A stretch of DNA of 62,167 bases. Origin: an uncultured Acetatifactor sp. (lineage in GTDB: Bacteria; Bacillota; Clostridia; Lachnospirales; Lachnospiraceae). The DNA lies in NCBI GenBank assembly GCA_947625475.1, contig CANQOL010000017.1, positions 1-62,167 of the forward strand, written 5' to 3'. Made by a program: the position numbers and the translations under genes. The notes under the pieces were generated by a model. The model was not told the DNA's origin. It made no database searches and was given only the letters and a program-made list of their open reading frames with translations. The stretch's first letter is position 1. Every line of letters starts with the position of its first letter. This document shows, in pieces, positions 28,010 to 36,687 of the stretch.

Positions 28010-28921
28010 CTACCGATACACCTCTCTTTCATATTTTTTCAGTTCCTCCACATACATTCTGGCCATACTTCCCAGGGGCAGGTCCGCGCGCTTGATATAG
28101 CCGATGGTCATGGTTTCCTCCCCCGCCAGAGGGATGGCCAGATAATCCCCGCCGTTTAGTTCCTCGCAGATGATCCCGGAGCAGAGAGTGTAGGCGTTCA
28201 GCCCTACCATCAAATTCAGGGCGGTGGCCCTGTCGTTGGTCTTGATGAGCCGCTTATACTGATAAGTGCTCAGCACCTCCTCCGCCAGATAAAAGGAATT
28301 GTTCTTCCCCTGTTCAAAGGACACGCAGGGGAATTCCTCCAGGTCCTCCATGGTCAGCAGACTCCGGCCCGCAAGAGGGTTCCCCTTCCACAGATAGACA
28401 TAGACCCTGCACTGAAACAGCTCCACAAACTCCAGATTCTGATCCGCCAGCAGCTTATTCAGCACCTTCTCATTGAAAGTATTCCGGTACAGCACTCCCA
28501 CCTCGCTGGTGAAGTCCCTCACATTTTCCATCACCTCATAGGTTTTGGTCTCATGCACCGCGAACTCATACTCGTCCATGCCAAAGCGCTTCACCAGCTC
28601 CACAAACGCCTTCACCGCGAAGCTGTAATGCTGCATGGACACGGAAAACTTTTTCTTTCCCCCCGTCCCCGCAATATATTTTTCGTCGATCAGCCGGTAC
28701 TGTTCCATCAACTGCCTGGCGTAGCCCAAAAACTCATTCCCCTCCCGGGTCACCCGGATCCCCCGGTTTGTCCGGTAAAAAAGTTCGATCCCCAGCTCCG
28801 TCTCCAGCTCCCGGACAGCCGCGGAGAGGCTGGGCTGGGAGACGTACAGCTCTCCCGCCGCCCGGCTGATGGATTGATGATCCGCTATGGCAATTACATA
28901 GCGCAGCTGTTGTAAGGTCAT
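28010..28921 (-). CDS. LysR-family transcriptional regulator
   Basis: 303 residues from MTLQQLRYVIAIADHQ. The N-terminal winged helix (residues 1-60) has the family ISRAAGELYVSQPSLSAAVRELE recognition region, followed by a linker helix and a two-lobe effector domain. The start at 28921 is preferred to the ATG at 28933 because GGGGAG lies 4-5 nt upstream of it. Unlike most LysR genes it is not divergent from its likely target: it runs directly into the GH2 gene (TAG then ATG with no spacing). It follows copy B of the pseudoknotted element. Regulation of the glycosidase or the upstream genes is inferred only from position. Confidence 0.88.
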   Translation of the reverse strand: MTLQQLRYVIAIADHQSISRAAGELYVSQPSLSAAVRELETELGIELFYRTNRGIRVTREGNEFLGYARQLMEQYRLIDEKYIAGTGGKKKFSVSMQHYSFAVKAFVELVKRFGMDEYEFAVHETKTYEVMENVRDFTSEVGVLYRNTFNEKVLNKLLADQNLEFVELFQCRVYVYLWKGNPLAGRSLLTMEDLEEFPCVSFEQGKNNSFYLAEEVLSTYQYKRLIKTNDRATALNLMVGLNAYTLCSGIICEELNGGDYLAIPLAGEETMTIGYIKRADLPLGSMARMYVEELKKYEREVYR

Positions 28922-29065
28922 AGGACTCCCCATTCCGGAGCGCTTTGCGCGACGGGGCGATGAGAAATCCGCGAATGCGATTTCTCATCTGCCATCAGGA
29001 GAATTTGTGGCGCTCCGGCACAAATTCTCTTGTGAAAAATCAGCACATCCGTGTGATTTTTCACA
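28919..29065 (-). repeat. Pseudoknotted intergenic element, copy B
   Basis: Second copy of the element at 8997-9141. Hairpin 1: arms 29054-29065/29031-29042 (12 bp perfect; contains the PHP stop codon). Hairpin 2: arms 29019-29027/29001-29009 (9 bp perfect). Hairpin 3: arms 28979-28989/28959-28969 (11 bp perfect). The loop of hairpin 2 (29010-29018) is a perfect 9-nt complement of 28935-28943, adjacent to the ribosome binding site of the LysR gene, whose start codon is 28919-28921. Confidence 0.85.
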
Positions 29066-29744
29066 TTGCTCCCTCCAGCAAAGTCAGTTCTCCCGCCCGC
29101 ATCAAACGCAGATAATCCAGAGGCTCCCGGATCAGTTCCCGGGTCTCCACCCCGCTGCCAAAAAGAGCCGTGAGATGGTGGCTGTCGGAGCCCGCTGTCT
29201 GGGGCAGCTGATACATCATGGCGTAGAGGGCGGCTCTCTCATTCATCCAGGGCTCCGCCAGCTGGGCCCCGTTGATCACCTCCACTCCGTCCACATCCCT
29301 GGGGAAAAGCTGAATATGATCCACATAGTCCCTCTCCCGGAAGGGATGGGCCTGCACGATAAAGCCTCCCTCCCCCCTCATCAGGGCAAATGCCTTCCGG
29401 GGCTGCTCTCTGTCAATGTCCTCATGCTCCGCCAGCCATTTCCCGTCCAGATTGTACACCAGAAAATCCATAGCCTGGTAACAGTACTCAAAGCCGAAGA
29501 ACACCTGAAGGCCAATCTTCTCCCCCTCGTCCCGGGCTTCCTCATACCCCCGGCAGAATAAATCCACTCTCTCTCTCCAGGGAAGGTCTCTGGGAACCGC
29601 CGTATTCCCGTTGAAAAAATGATCCGTCACAAAGATCCCCTGATAGCCCTTCTCCCTATGGATCCTGGCCATCTCCCGGCCCGAGGCGGACGCGCAGCGG
29701 CTCCCCTCTCTGGTGTGCATATGGGTCTCATATCGATAAGTCAT
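29061..29744 (-). CDS. PHP-domain phosphoesterase
   Basis: 227 residues of the polymerase-and-histidinol-phosphatase fold, a metal-dependent phosphoesterase. The metal ligands can be followed: ETHMHTREGS (residues 6-15), VTDHFFNGNT, FFGFEYCY, FIVQAHPFRE and GSDSHHL. The substrate is unknown; related stand-alone proteins hydrolyse small phosphate esters. The ATG overlaps the end of the GT-C-like gene (ATGA), so the two are translationally coupled, and the stop lies inside repeat element copy B. Confidence 0.85.
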   Translation of the reverse strand: MTYRYETHMHTREGSRCASASGREMARIHREKGYQGIFVTDHFFNGNTAVPRDLPWRERVDLFCRGYEEARDEGEKIGLQVFFGFEYCYQAMDFLVYNLDGKWLAEHEDIDREQPRKAFALMRGEGGFIVQAHPFRERDYVDHIQLFPRDVDGVEVINGAQLAEPWMNERAALYAMMYQLPQTAGSDSHHLTALFGSGVETRELIREPLDYLRLMRAGELTLLEGAM

Positions 29745-31615
29745 AGTCCCTTTTTGTCCTCCGGTATCAGTATCTTCAAAAAATCCGTCTCCACCGTTCT
29801 GGCGTCCGGATACTGCTCCCCGATCCAGTCAAAAATAATATGATTCTGCCAGTTGTAGGCGTAGGCGGGGTTCTTCTCAAAGGTTTTGTCGATGACAATC
29901 ACGCTGGGCAGCCGCCGGGGGAATTCCTCATAATAGGAGAGAAACATTTCATTGTATACCGCCGTTCCTTGGGTGGTGGGAGTGGCGGGAACCGCCCCTG
30001 TCTCCACATAGATCAGACTCTCCGGGCCGATATACAAAAGCCTGTCTTCCTCCCCCACATAGGACTCCAGTACCCGGTAATTGTCGTTCCAGATCCGGGC
30101 GCTCTCCTCCAGCACGTAGATGCCCGCCTCCGGCCCCTGCTCCATCCGCTCCAGAGGGGCCAGCACCGTCACCGGCAGACAGCCGGTGACCCGGATCAGC
30201 ACCAGGCGGCACACAAACAGTCCGCCCAGTACCAAAAGCCCCGTCCCCAGGGACAATCCCTGAAACAGCCTTCTCCAAAATCCGGCCTCCCTCGCCCGGC
30301 TGGCTGGCTCCCTGCCATACTCCCTCGCACGGCCGGCAGGCTCCCCGCCGGGCTCCCGGGCACGGCCGGCAAGCTCTCTGCCATACTCCCACAACACAGG
30401 GACTGCCGCCATGACCCCGGGAAAGAGCTTGGAGTAGGTGACTCCCACTCCCATATTGGTCAAAATCAGCACCGCCGGCACAGAGGCCAGGCTGGGCAGG
30501 ATCCACAGATACAGCCACTCTCCCAACCTCTTTCGCAGCCGGACAGCTCCCAAAAGAGCCGGCAGCAGCAGCGCCATATACCGCACCTGAAAATAAAACT
30601 GATTCCGATCCCCCAGCAAAAATCCCCAGATCCCCCAGAGCTCCATGGTCCAACCCGCCAAAAGAGCGCCGGCCATCAGCCCGATCCGCCCTGTCTCTGC
30701 CAGGGAAAAGGAAGCCCTTCTACGCCGGCGGAGCGCTCCCGCCAGCAAAATACCCTCAAACGTCAGCAGGCCCGCCGCCCAAAACCATGCCGAATCCCTG
30801 GCCTGCTGCCCGATCTCCCCCAGGCATCTGAGCCATTTTTCCCCCGCCGTATAGGCGGTGTGGGAGGTGTCCATCAGCAGATAGGACAGATACCGCTTCA
30901 CGTCCCCAAGGGCCATGCCTCTTAAGAGCCAGGCCAGATAACAGAGCCCGGACAGCAGCGCACCGGCGGTGACATACAGGCCGCCTGTCAGGCTCCTCCA
31001 GCCCCTTCTCCCCAAAAGAGTTCTCTCCAGGGCACATATCCCCAGCAGATAGACCGGATAGACCAAAATCATGGTGGGGTAACAGCTGACCATGCCCGTC
31101 AGGCATGCCCCCGCTCCAAGGGCCAGAAAGTGATTACCCCCCCCCTGGTAATATCTGTGCAACAACAGAAAAATCCCCAGACAGAACCAATCCAGCATCA
31201 GTTCAAATTCCGGAGAGACAATAAACTTCGGATAAAAGTTCAGGTGAAGAAACAGCAACAGGAAACGGACCGGCTCCGGGCAGTCCCCTTTCAGTGCCCG
31301 ATACAGCGCCAGCCCCAAAAGCGTATGGATCAGGATTCCCGCCAGCCGCAGATAAATCACCAGATACTCTGTCCCGTCAAAAAGAAGGAGAAAGAACTTT
31401 ACAAAAAGAGCCGCCAGGTAGGCGCTGAACTGATGGGGCTCCCACATCTCCATCAGAGGCCGATCCCCCCGGGCCAGCCGCCAGGCCATAGCCACCCAGT
31501 ATGACTCATCGATATCCAGACTCACCCACACGCTTTTCAGGCAGGCAAGCACCGTCAGCAGGATCACGCCGGCCTTCAGAGCCCCTATGCAGTTTTTCGC
31601 CCTTCTCATCTTCAT
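29741..31615 (-). CDS. GT-C/GT39-like polytopic membrane glycosyltransferase
   Basis: 624 residues with about ten to twelve membrane segments. The first external loop has DIDESYWVAMAWRLARGDRPLMEMWEPHQ, the Asp-x-Asp/Glu type motif of lipid-phosphosugar-dependent transferases (ArnT/PMT relatives), followed by hydrophobic segments and a C-terminal soluble domain. The likely role is transfer of a sugar from a lipid carrier outside the membrane; donor and acceptor unknown. Around residues 405-440 there is a charged repeat (AGRAREPGGEP type) encoded by imperfect tandem DNA repeats. It follows the second ABC ATPase by 43 nt. Confidence 0.7.
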   Translation of the reverse strand: MKMRRAKNCIGALKAGVILLTVLACLKSVWVSLDIDESYWVAMAWRLARGDRPLMEMWEPHQFSAYLAALFVKFFLLLFDGTEYLVIYLRLAGILIHTLLGLALYRALKGDCPEPVRFLLLFLHLNFYPKFIVSPEFELMLDWFCLGIFLLLHRYYQGGGNHFLALGAGACLTGMVSCYPTMILVYPVYLLGICALERTLLGRRGWRSLTGGLYVTAGALLSGLCYLAWLLRGMALGDVKRYLSYLLMDTSHTAYTAGEKWLRCLGEIGQQARDSAWFWAAGLLTFEGILLAGALRRRRRASFSLAETGRIGLMAGALLAGWTMELWGIWGFLLGDRNQFYFQVRYMALLLPALLGAVRLRKRLGEWLYLWILPSLASVPAVLILTNMGVGVTYSKLFPGVMAAVPVLWEYGRELAGRAREPGGEPAGRAREYGREPASRAREAGFWRRLFQGLSLGTGLLVLGGLFVCRLVLIRVTGCLPVTVLAPLERMEQGPEAGIYVLEESARIWNDNYRVLESYVGEEDRLLYIGPESLIYVETGAVPATPTTQGTAVYNEMFLSYYEEFPRRLPSVIVIDKTFEKNPAYAYNWQNHIIFDWIGEQYPDARTVETDFLKILIPEDKKGL

Positions 31616-31658
31616 AAAAGCATTCTCCCAAAGCCGCCCCGTCCCCTGGGCCCGGACT

Positions 31659-32642
31659 TCAGTCCGCCGGTTTCTTGGGAACCTTGGTATCCGCAGGAGC
31701 CTTGGTCTCCGCAGGAACCTTGGTCTCCGCAGGAACCTTGGTCTCCGTAGGAGCCCTTAATATGATGGAGTTTTCTCCCATCTCCATCATCACCTTGTTG
31801 TCCTTCAAATGCAGCTTCTCCAGCATATCCTTGGGAATCTGGAGCCGGCCCGCCCGGTCCATGATGGCAAATTCCTCCTGGGTCTCCTCCTCCGAGTGCC
31901 ACTCCAGGGTCCGCTCTGTGTTTCTCATCCGCTCCTGGAAGTCCTCCTTCAGGATGCGCTCGCTGCTGATCTTGCCGTCCCGGATTGCCGCCACTCGCTG
32001 CACATGCTTGGAGAGGGACACATCGTGGGTCACCACTATAATGGTCTGGCCCAGCTCCCGGTTCAGGCGCTTGAACAAATCATAGATATACATGGAGGTC
32101 TTGCTGTCCACACTTCCCGTGGGCTCGTCCGCCAGCAGCACCTTGGGCTCGTTGGCCAGGGCGATGGCGATGGCGATCCTCTGCTGCTCGCCTCCGGACA
32201 TGGAGCTGAGACGGTGGTTCTTCTTGGCGGTAAGCCCCACCATGTCCAGCAGCATTTTTGCCCGGGCCCTGCCCGCCCGGCCGGACTTCCCGTTCAGCCG
32301 CATGGGCATCTGAATATTCTCGTAGGCCGTCAGATAGGGGATCAGGTTTCGGGCATTGTTCTGCCACACAAAACCCACCGTGCTTCTCTTGTAGGTCACC
32401 AGCTCCTTCTCCGTCATGGTGAACAGATTCTTTCCGTCCACAAACAGCTTGCCCGCGCTGGGCCGGTCCAATCCTCCCAGCATATTCAGGAAGGTGGATT
32501 TCCCGCTGCCGGAGTTTCCGATGATCGCCATGAATTCTCCCCGCTCCACCGTCAGATCCAGCCCCTGAAGAGCCACCACCTCCAGATCCTTCGTCTTATA
32601 TATTTTAACTAGGTTGTCCGCCTGTACCAACGCCTCTGCCAT
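31659..32642 (-). CDS. ABC transporter ATPase (MacB/LolD type) with repeat tail
   Basis: 327 residues from MAEALVQADNLVKIYKTKD; GGAGAAG precedes the ATG at 32642, while a longer frame to 32684 lacks a site. Walker A GNSGSGKST is near residue 42, Q-loop VWQNNARNL, signature MSGGEQQR, Walker B VLLADEPTGSVD and H-loop VTHDV. This is the LolD/MacB/FtsE branch that energises FtsX-type permeases. After residue 225 it has an extension: a linker, an AbrB-like piece (MDRAGRLQIPKDMLEKL) and a tail of hexapeptide repeats (VPAETK). It is the second of two ATPases serving one double-unit permease. Confidence 0.88.
   Translation of the reverse strand: MAEALVQADNLVKIYKTKDLEVVALQGLDLTVERGEFMAIIGNSGSGKSTFLNMLGGLDRPSAGKLFVDGKNLFTMTEKELVTYKRSTVGFVWQNNARNLIPYLTAYENIQMPMRLNGKSGRAGRARAKMLLDMVGLTAKKNHRLSSMSGGEQQRIAIAIALANEPKVLLADEPTGSVDSKTSMYIYDLFKRLNRELGQTIIVVTHDVSLSKHVQRVAAIRDGKISSERILKEDFQERMRNTERTLEWHSEEETQEEFAIMDRAGRLQIPKDMLEKLHLKDNKVMMEMGENSIILRAPTETKVPAETKVPAETKAPADTKVPKKPAD
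31685..31760. repeat. 18-bp tandem repeat in the ATPase tail
   Basis: About four copies of an 18-bp unit (plus-strand core CCTTGGTCTCCGCAGGAA) encoding the VPAETK/APADTK hexapeptides at the C-terminus of the ATPase. Confidence 0.8.
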
Positions 32643-32658
32643 GATTCTTCTCCGTTCT

Positions 32659-32845
32659 GCTCTGCCTTTCCCGGTGCCGCCCAAATGGGCCTCCCGCCCC
32701 GCTCTGCCTTCCCGGCGCCGCTCAGATGGGCCTCCCGCCCCGCTCTGCCCTTCCCGGCACCGCTCAGATGGGCCTTCTGCCCCGCTCTGCTCTTCCCGGC
32801 ACCGCCCAGATGGGCCTCCCGCCCCGCTCTGCCCTTCCCGGCACC
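32659..32845. repeat. 42-bp intergenic minisatellite
   Basis: Four and a half tandem copies (units at 32659, 32701, 32742, 32784, partial at 32826) of a GC-rich 42-bp unit (one unit is 41 bp) that starts GCTCTGCC and contains CCCGGCRCCGC and ATGGGCC. It fills the space between the two ABC ATPase genes, beginning right after the stop of the upstream one. Confidence 0.9.
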
Positions 32846-33868
32846 TTAAATGAGTCTGCCGTCCTCCAGCTCATACACCCGGTCGCCCGCTCCCATCAGG
32901 CTCACATCGTGGGTAGTCATGACGATGGTGACGCCCTCCTTGGCCACCAGCTGCTTAAAGAGGTTCACCACGGACAGGGCCGTGGCCGAGTCCAGTTCAC
33001 CCGTAGGCTCGTCCGCAAAGATGATGCTGGGTCTGTGGGCTACCGCCCGGGCGATGGCTACCCTCTGCTGTTCGCCTCCGGACATCTCCTGGGGCATATG
33101 GTTCATGCGGCTCCCCAGTCCCACCAGCTTCAGACATTCCTCCGCCCTCTCCCGGCGGCCCTTCTTCACCCCCGCCATGCGCAGCACAAACTCCACATTC
33201 TCATAGGCGCTCATCATGGGGATCAGGGACACAGACTGAAACACGAAGCCCAGTTTTTTTCTGCGCAGATTCACTCTCTTTCTCTCCGAAAGCCGGGCAA
33301 TATCCTGATTCTGAAGCCAGACCCTGCCGGAGGTAGGCTTGTCCAGGGCGCTCAGGATATTTAAGAGGGTGGTCTTGCCGGAACCGGATCTGCCCCGCAG
33401 GATCGTCAGGGACTGCTCCGGGATCTCCAGGGATATCCCCTTTAATGCCTGAAACTCTCCCCCCAGCCCCGCCTTGCCCGGCAGAGGAAAGCTGCGCACC
33501 ACATCCTGGGTGCGGATGATATACTTAACCGGCTTCTCCGGCTGCTCTGCCCCCTTTTGCCGCTCAGCCTCTTTTTGCTGCTCTGTCCTCTCCGGTTCCT
33601 TCACCTCCACCCGGGAGGCCGGCTGCTTTTCCCCGTCTGCCGTCTTCTGGCCAGGAGCTTCCGCCGCAGGCTGCACCTGCCCGCTCTGTCCCGGCTCCTG
33701 CCCGGCTTGAACCTGCCCGGCCTGAACCGCCTCCTGCCCCGGCTGCTCCTGCCCGGCCCGAACCGCCTCCTGCCCAGCCTGCTCCTGCCCGGCCTGAACC
33801 GCCTCCTGCCCGGCCAACTCCTGCACGGCCCGGTTCTTCTCTTTCTTCTTCTCTCTCTCCGCTCTCAT
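32846..33868 (-). CDS. ABC transporter ATPase with disordered N-terminal extension
   Basis: 340 residues. The first ~105 are low-complexity: basic start, then [12 protein letters not shown] repeats and a charged stretch. The ATPase proper begins near [16 protein letters not shown]. Walker [11 protein letters not shown]-loop [11 protein letters not shown], signature MSGGEQQR, Walker [14 protein letters not shown]-loop TTHDV. Same LolD/MacB branch as the other ATPase but a distinct sequence, suggesting a heterodimer. Its ATG is 7 nt past the permease stop. Repeat number in the extension may vary between strains. Confidence 0.87.
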   Translation of the reverse strand: MRAEREKKKEKNRAVQELAGQEAVQAGQEQAGQEAVRAGQEQPGQEAVQAGQVQAGQEPGQSGQVQPAAEAPGQKTADGEKQPASRVEVKEPERTEQQKEAERQKGAEQPEKPVKYIIRTQDVVRSFPLPGKAGLGGEFQALKGISLEIPEQSLTILRGRSGSGKTTLLNILSALDKPTSGRVWLQNQDIARLSERKRVNLRRKKLGFVFQSVSLIPMMSAYENVEFVLRMAGVKKGRRERAEECLKLVGLGSRMNHMPQEMSGGEQQRVAIARAVAHRPSIIFADEPTGELDSATALSVVNLFKQLVAKEGVTIVMTTHDVSLMGAGDRVYELEDGRLI

Positions 33869-33875
33869 CTCTCGA

Positions 33876-36665
33876 TCAATCCTCTCCCAGCTTCAGGGCC
33901 TTTGTGATATTCATATGGGACACGATCCTGGCGATCACAATCAGGCACACCAGCATCACAATGCCGATGATACCGAAGAGCTGGATCAGATCCCCTCTGT
34001 CCGTAATCAAAGTCAGCGGCAGCACCTGGTCCGAGGCCGCGTAGGCATTCTGGATCATAGGCACAAACAGATAGGAGCCCGCCAGGCCGATCACCGCCCC
34101 CGCAGCGATGGAATACAGGCCGCAGAAGACCTGCTCCAGCACCAGCATCCAGGTAACCTCTCTCTTGCGCATACCCATGGCCCGCAGCACGCCGAAGAGC
34201 AGCTCCCGGGACCGGATGGACATGATGAAATAGATCAGATATCCCACCCCGCACAACAGCAGCACAATGATAAAGCTCATAGTCAATATCCCGTTGGTGC
34301 CCTGGAAGAGGGTGTCGCTCCGGATATCCTCCTTCAGCCGCTCCAGATCCCGGAACTTGGCGAAGGCCAGCTTGGGATTGTCCTCCACAAACTGATACAC
34401 TCCGTCTGTGCTCTCCCCGATGTCCATCCACACCTCATAGGGCATCACCCCGTCCGTCTGCTGCAGCCAGGGAAGATTGGCCACCAGCAGATAATTCTCC
34501 GTGGTCTCCAGCTTCCCGTCGCTTCCCAGCTGGTACTGATAGGGCTCATAGGAGGGCCAATAGGTGAAAAAGCCCTTGATGGTCATCCGGATATCCTCCC
34601 CGTTGATTCCCTGAACCACAACGGTGTCCCCCAGCCGGTAGTCCTGCTTGGTCATAAAATTTTCCGAGGCCAGCACCGCGTCCTCCGAGGATGCCAGCAC
34701 ATTCAGATAATCGTAATACTCATAGGGAAGCAGTCCCTCCCGCAGGGAAGTGACCTGGGCAAATTCCCGGGTGTGGATCCCCATCACATCCACATTGAAC
34801 TTCCCGTACCGGATCTTCATGGAGCTTCTCTGGACCCGGGCCACATGATCCACCCCGGGGATCACCGTGTACCGCCCAAAATCCGGCTCATAGTAGACCA
34901 GGGGGTCGTCCTGGCCCTTGGTGGCCGCATTGCTGGTCCAGGCCTCCCGCAGCACCAGCTCCGCCCCGGTGATGTGGCTTAGGTTTTCCTCCGCGTTGGC
35001 CACAATAGTCCGGGCCACCATGGTATTGTTGATGCCCAGGGATACGGTCAGGATCATAAAAAGCATGATAAATTCCTGCTTCCGGCCGCTTCGGATGGAC
35101 TCCAGCAGGGACACATAGGGCGCCGGGTGGAGCCTCTTCTTGCGGATCTTAAAGTAGAGCTTCAGCAGCAGAGGCTGCAGCCGCAGGGCAAACAGGCCAA
35201 AGCCGAACAAAAACAGGGATGAGCTTAAATACATCAGCGGATCCAGGGCCTGGCCCGTGAGCACCTGCTCCACCATATTCTCCTGGTTCCCGGCAAAGCT
35301 CCGGTAGCCGTAGAGGGAGACGCCGATACAGATCAGATCCAGGAAAATCCTCTTCCAGAGGGATTTCTTCTTCCGGGCCTGGGACTGCTTCAGATTCACA
35401 ATGGTAACCTTGCTGTAGCGGAAGGCCGGTATCACCGTGATGACCATGGTCAGCAGCACCGCTCCCGCCGCAAACAGGTATACCTCCTGGGAATACTGGG
35501 CGTCCAGGATCCGGGTGGCGGAAAATTCCATAAAGTCCGTGGCCGACCCCAGCACGGAGCAGAACACCCGCCCCAGGGGCAGGCCCGCCGCCACCGCAAT
35601 CAGGCTTAATATCAGATTTTGAATAAAGTACAGCGTGATAATCTGCCGTCCCCCTGCCCCGCGGCTTTTCATCACGGAGATCTCGCTCTGCTCCATGGAG
35701 AGCATCTGGGATGAGATCATATAGATAAAGGCCAGCAGCAGGGCGAACACAGGGATCTGCAAAATCAGCAGGGAGGCCTCCACCTTTTTGGCCTTGGCGC
35801 TGTATCCGGCGATAATGCCCTCATAGGTATTATCCCCCACCAGGCTTCCCCCCTGATTGCCCCGGACCACATCCTCCGTGGTCTGCAGGATCCCCTTCAC
35901 CTGGCCCGGAAGGATCTTTTCGTAATCCCAGAGCACATAAATTTCCTTCTTCATGCCGTAGGAAAGCTCGTTTTCCTCCCCCAGAAAATACTGGGCAAAG
36001 GTTTCCTCATCCAGGAACACGTCCCGGAACAGATCCGACGGCTCCTTCTGCCAGTAGGGGCTCCCGGTGGAGGCCGCCTGGAACATGCCAACGATCTTCA
36101 CCCGCAGAGGCTCTCCGTTCTGGAAGGTAAAGTCCTCAAACTCATAGACCTCGTCCAGCAGCACATTCATGGGATTGACCAGATAGTCGCTGGCAATGGC
36201 CTCAAAGTATTCCCCGTTCACAATCCCCGGCTCCGGCATCCGCCCGGCGTAGAGCTCGATGTGATCCTCCAGATCCGTCATCATGGACACCCGGAAGTCC
36301 TTCTCGATTCTCTCGTCCCGGGGCACCACGGGATGTACCTCCTTGGTGGATGTACTCAGATATTGGATCTCCTGGGCGATGGGCACTCCGAATCTGTCGT
36401 TCAACTGGTTCACATAGGAATTCAGTTCCTCGTAGCTCACCCCGTCCCGGCCGATGCTTCTGGTATGGCTCACAGACAGAATGGCCGGCCACACGCCGTT
36501 TTCCTGCCGGTAATCCTCAAACTCATCCGTGAGCATTCTCTCAAAGGAGGCCGTTTTATACATAGGATAGCTGACCGCCACTGAGATCAGCAGGATATTG
36601 CCGATCAAAAGGCACAGTACCATCCACTTTTTATGCAGTAATTTCTGTAAAATCAGCGTCAGCAT
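33876..36665 (-). CDS. Large ABC permease with two FtsX units
   Basis: 929 residues. An N-terminal membrane segment (about 16-36), a large external domain (about 40-285), then three membrane segments with the FtsX signature (VMKSRGAGGRQIITLYFIQN). Two more segments follow in the middle, then a second external domain (about 560-770) and a final three-segment FtsX unit with VLRAMGMRKREVTWMLVLEQ. Two fused half-permeases would pair with two ATPases. External domains suggest contact with an envelope substrate or with the three adaptor lipoproteins encoded upstream. Related systems export lipoproteins, peptides or antibiotics; the substrate here is unknown. Confidence 0.88.
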   Translation of the reverse strand: MLTLILQKLLHKKWMVLCLLIGNILLISVAVSYPMYKTASFERMLTDEFEDYRQENGVWPAILSVSHTRSIGRDGVSYEELNSYVNQLNDRFGVPIAQEIQYLSTSTKEVHPVVPRDERIEKDFRVSMMTDLEDHIELYAGRMPEPGIVNGEYFEAIASDYLVNPMNVLLDEVYEFEDFTFQNGEPLRVKIVGMFQAASTGSPYWQKEPSDLFRDVFLDEETFAQYFLGEENELSYGMKKEIYVLWDYEKILPGQVKGILQTTEDVVRGNQGGSLVGDNTYEGIIAGYSAKAKKVEASLLILQIPVFALLLAFIYMISSQMLSMEQSEISVMKSRGAGGRQIITLYFIQNLILSLIAVAAGLPLGRVFCSVLGSATDFMEFSATRILDAQYSQEVYLFAAGAVLLTMVITVIPAFRYSKVTIVNLKQSQARKKKSLWKRIFLDLICIGVSLYGYRSFAGNQENMVEQVLTGQALDPLMYLSSSLFLFGFGLFALRLQPLLLKLYFKIRKKRLHPAPYVSLLESIRSGRKQEFIMLFMILTVSLGINNTMVARTIVANAEENLSHITGAELVLREAWTSNAATKGQDDPLVYYEPDFGRYTVIPGVDHVARVQRSSMKIRYGKFNVDVMGIHTREFAQVTSLREGLLPYEYYDYLNVLASSEDAVLASENFMTKQDYRLGDTVVVQGINGEDIRMTIKGFFTYWPSYEPYQYQLGSDGKLETTENYLLVANLPWLQQTDGVMPYEVWMDIGESTDGVYQFVEDNPKLAFAKFRDLERLKEDIRSDTLFQGTNGILTMSFIIVLLLCGVGYLIYFIMSIRSRELLFGVLRAMGMRKREVTWMLVLEQVFCGLYSIAAGAVIGLAGSYLFVPMIQNAYAASDQVLPLTLITDRGDLIQLFGIIGIVMLVCLIVIARIVSHMNITKALKLGED

Positions 36666-36687
36666 TCCCGATTCTCCGATCCTTGTA

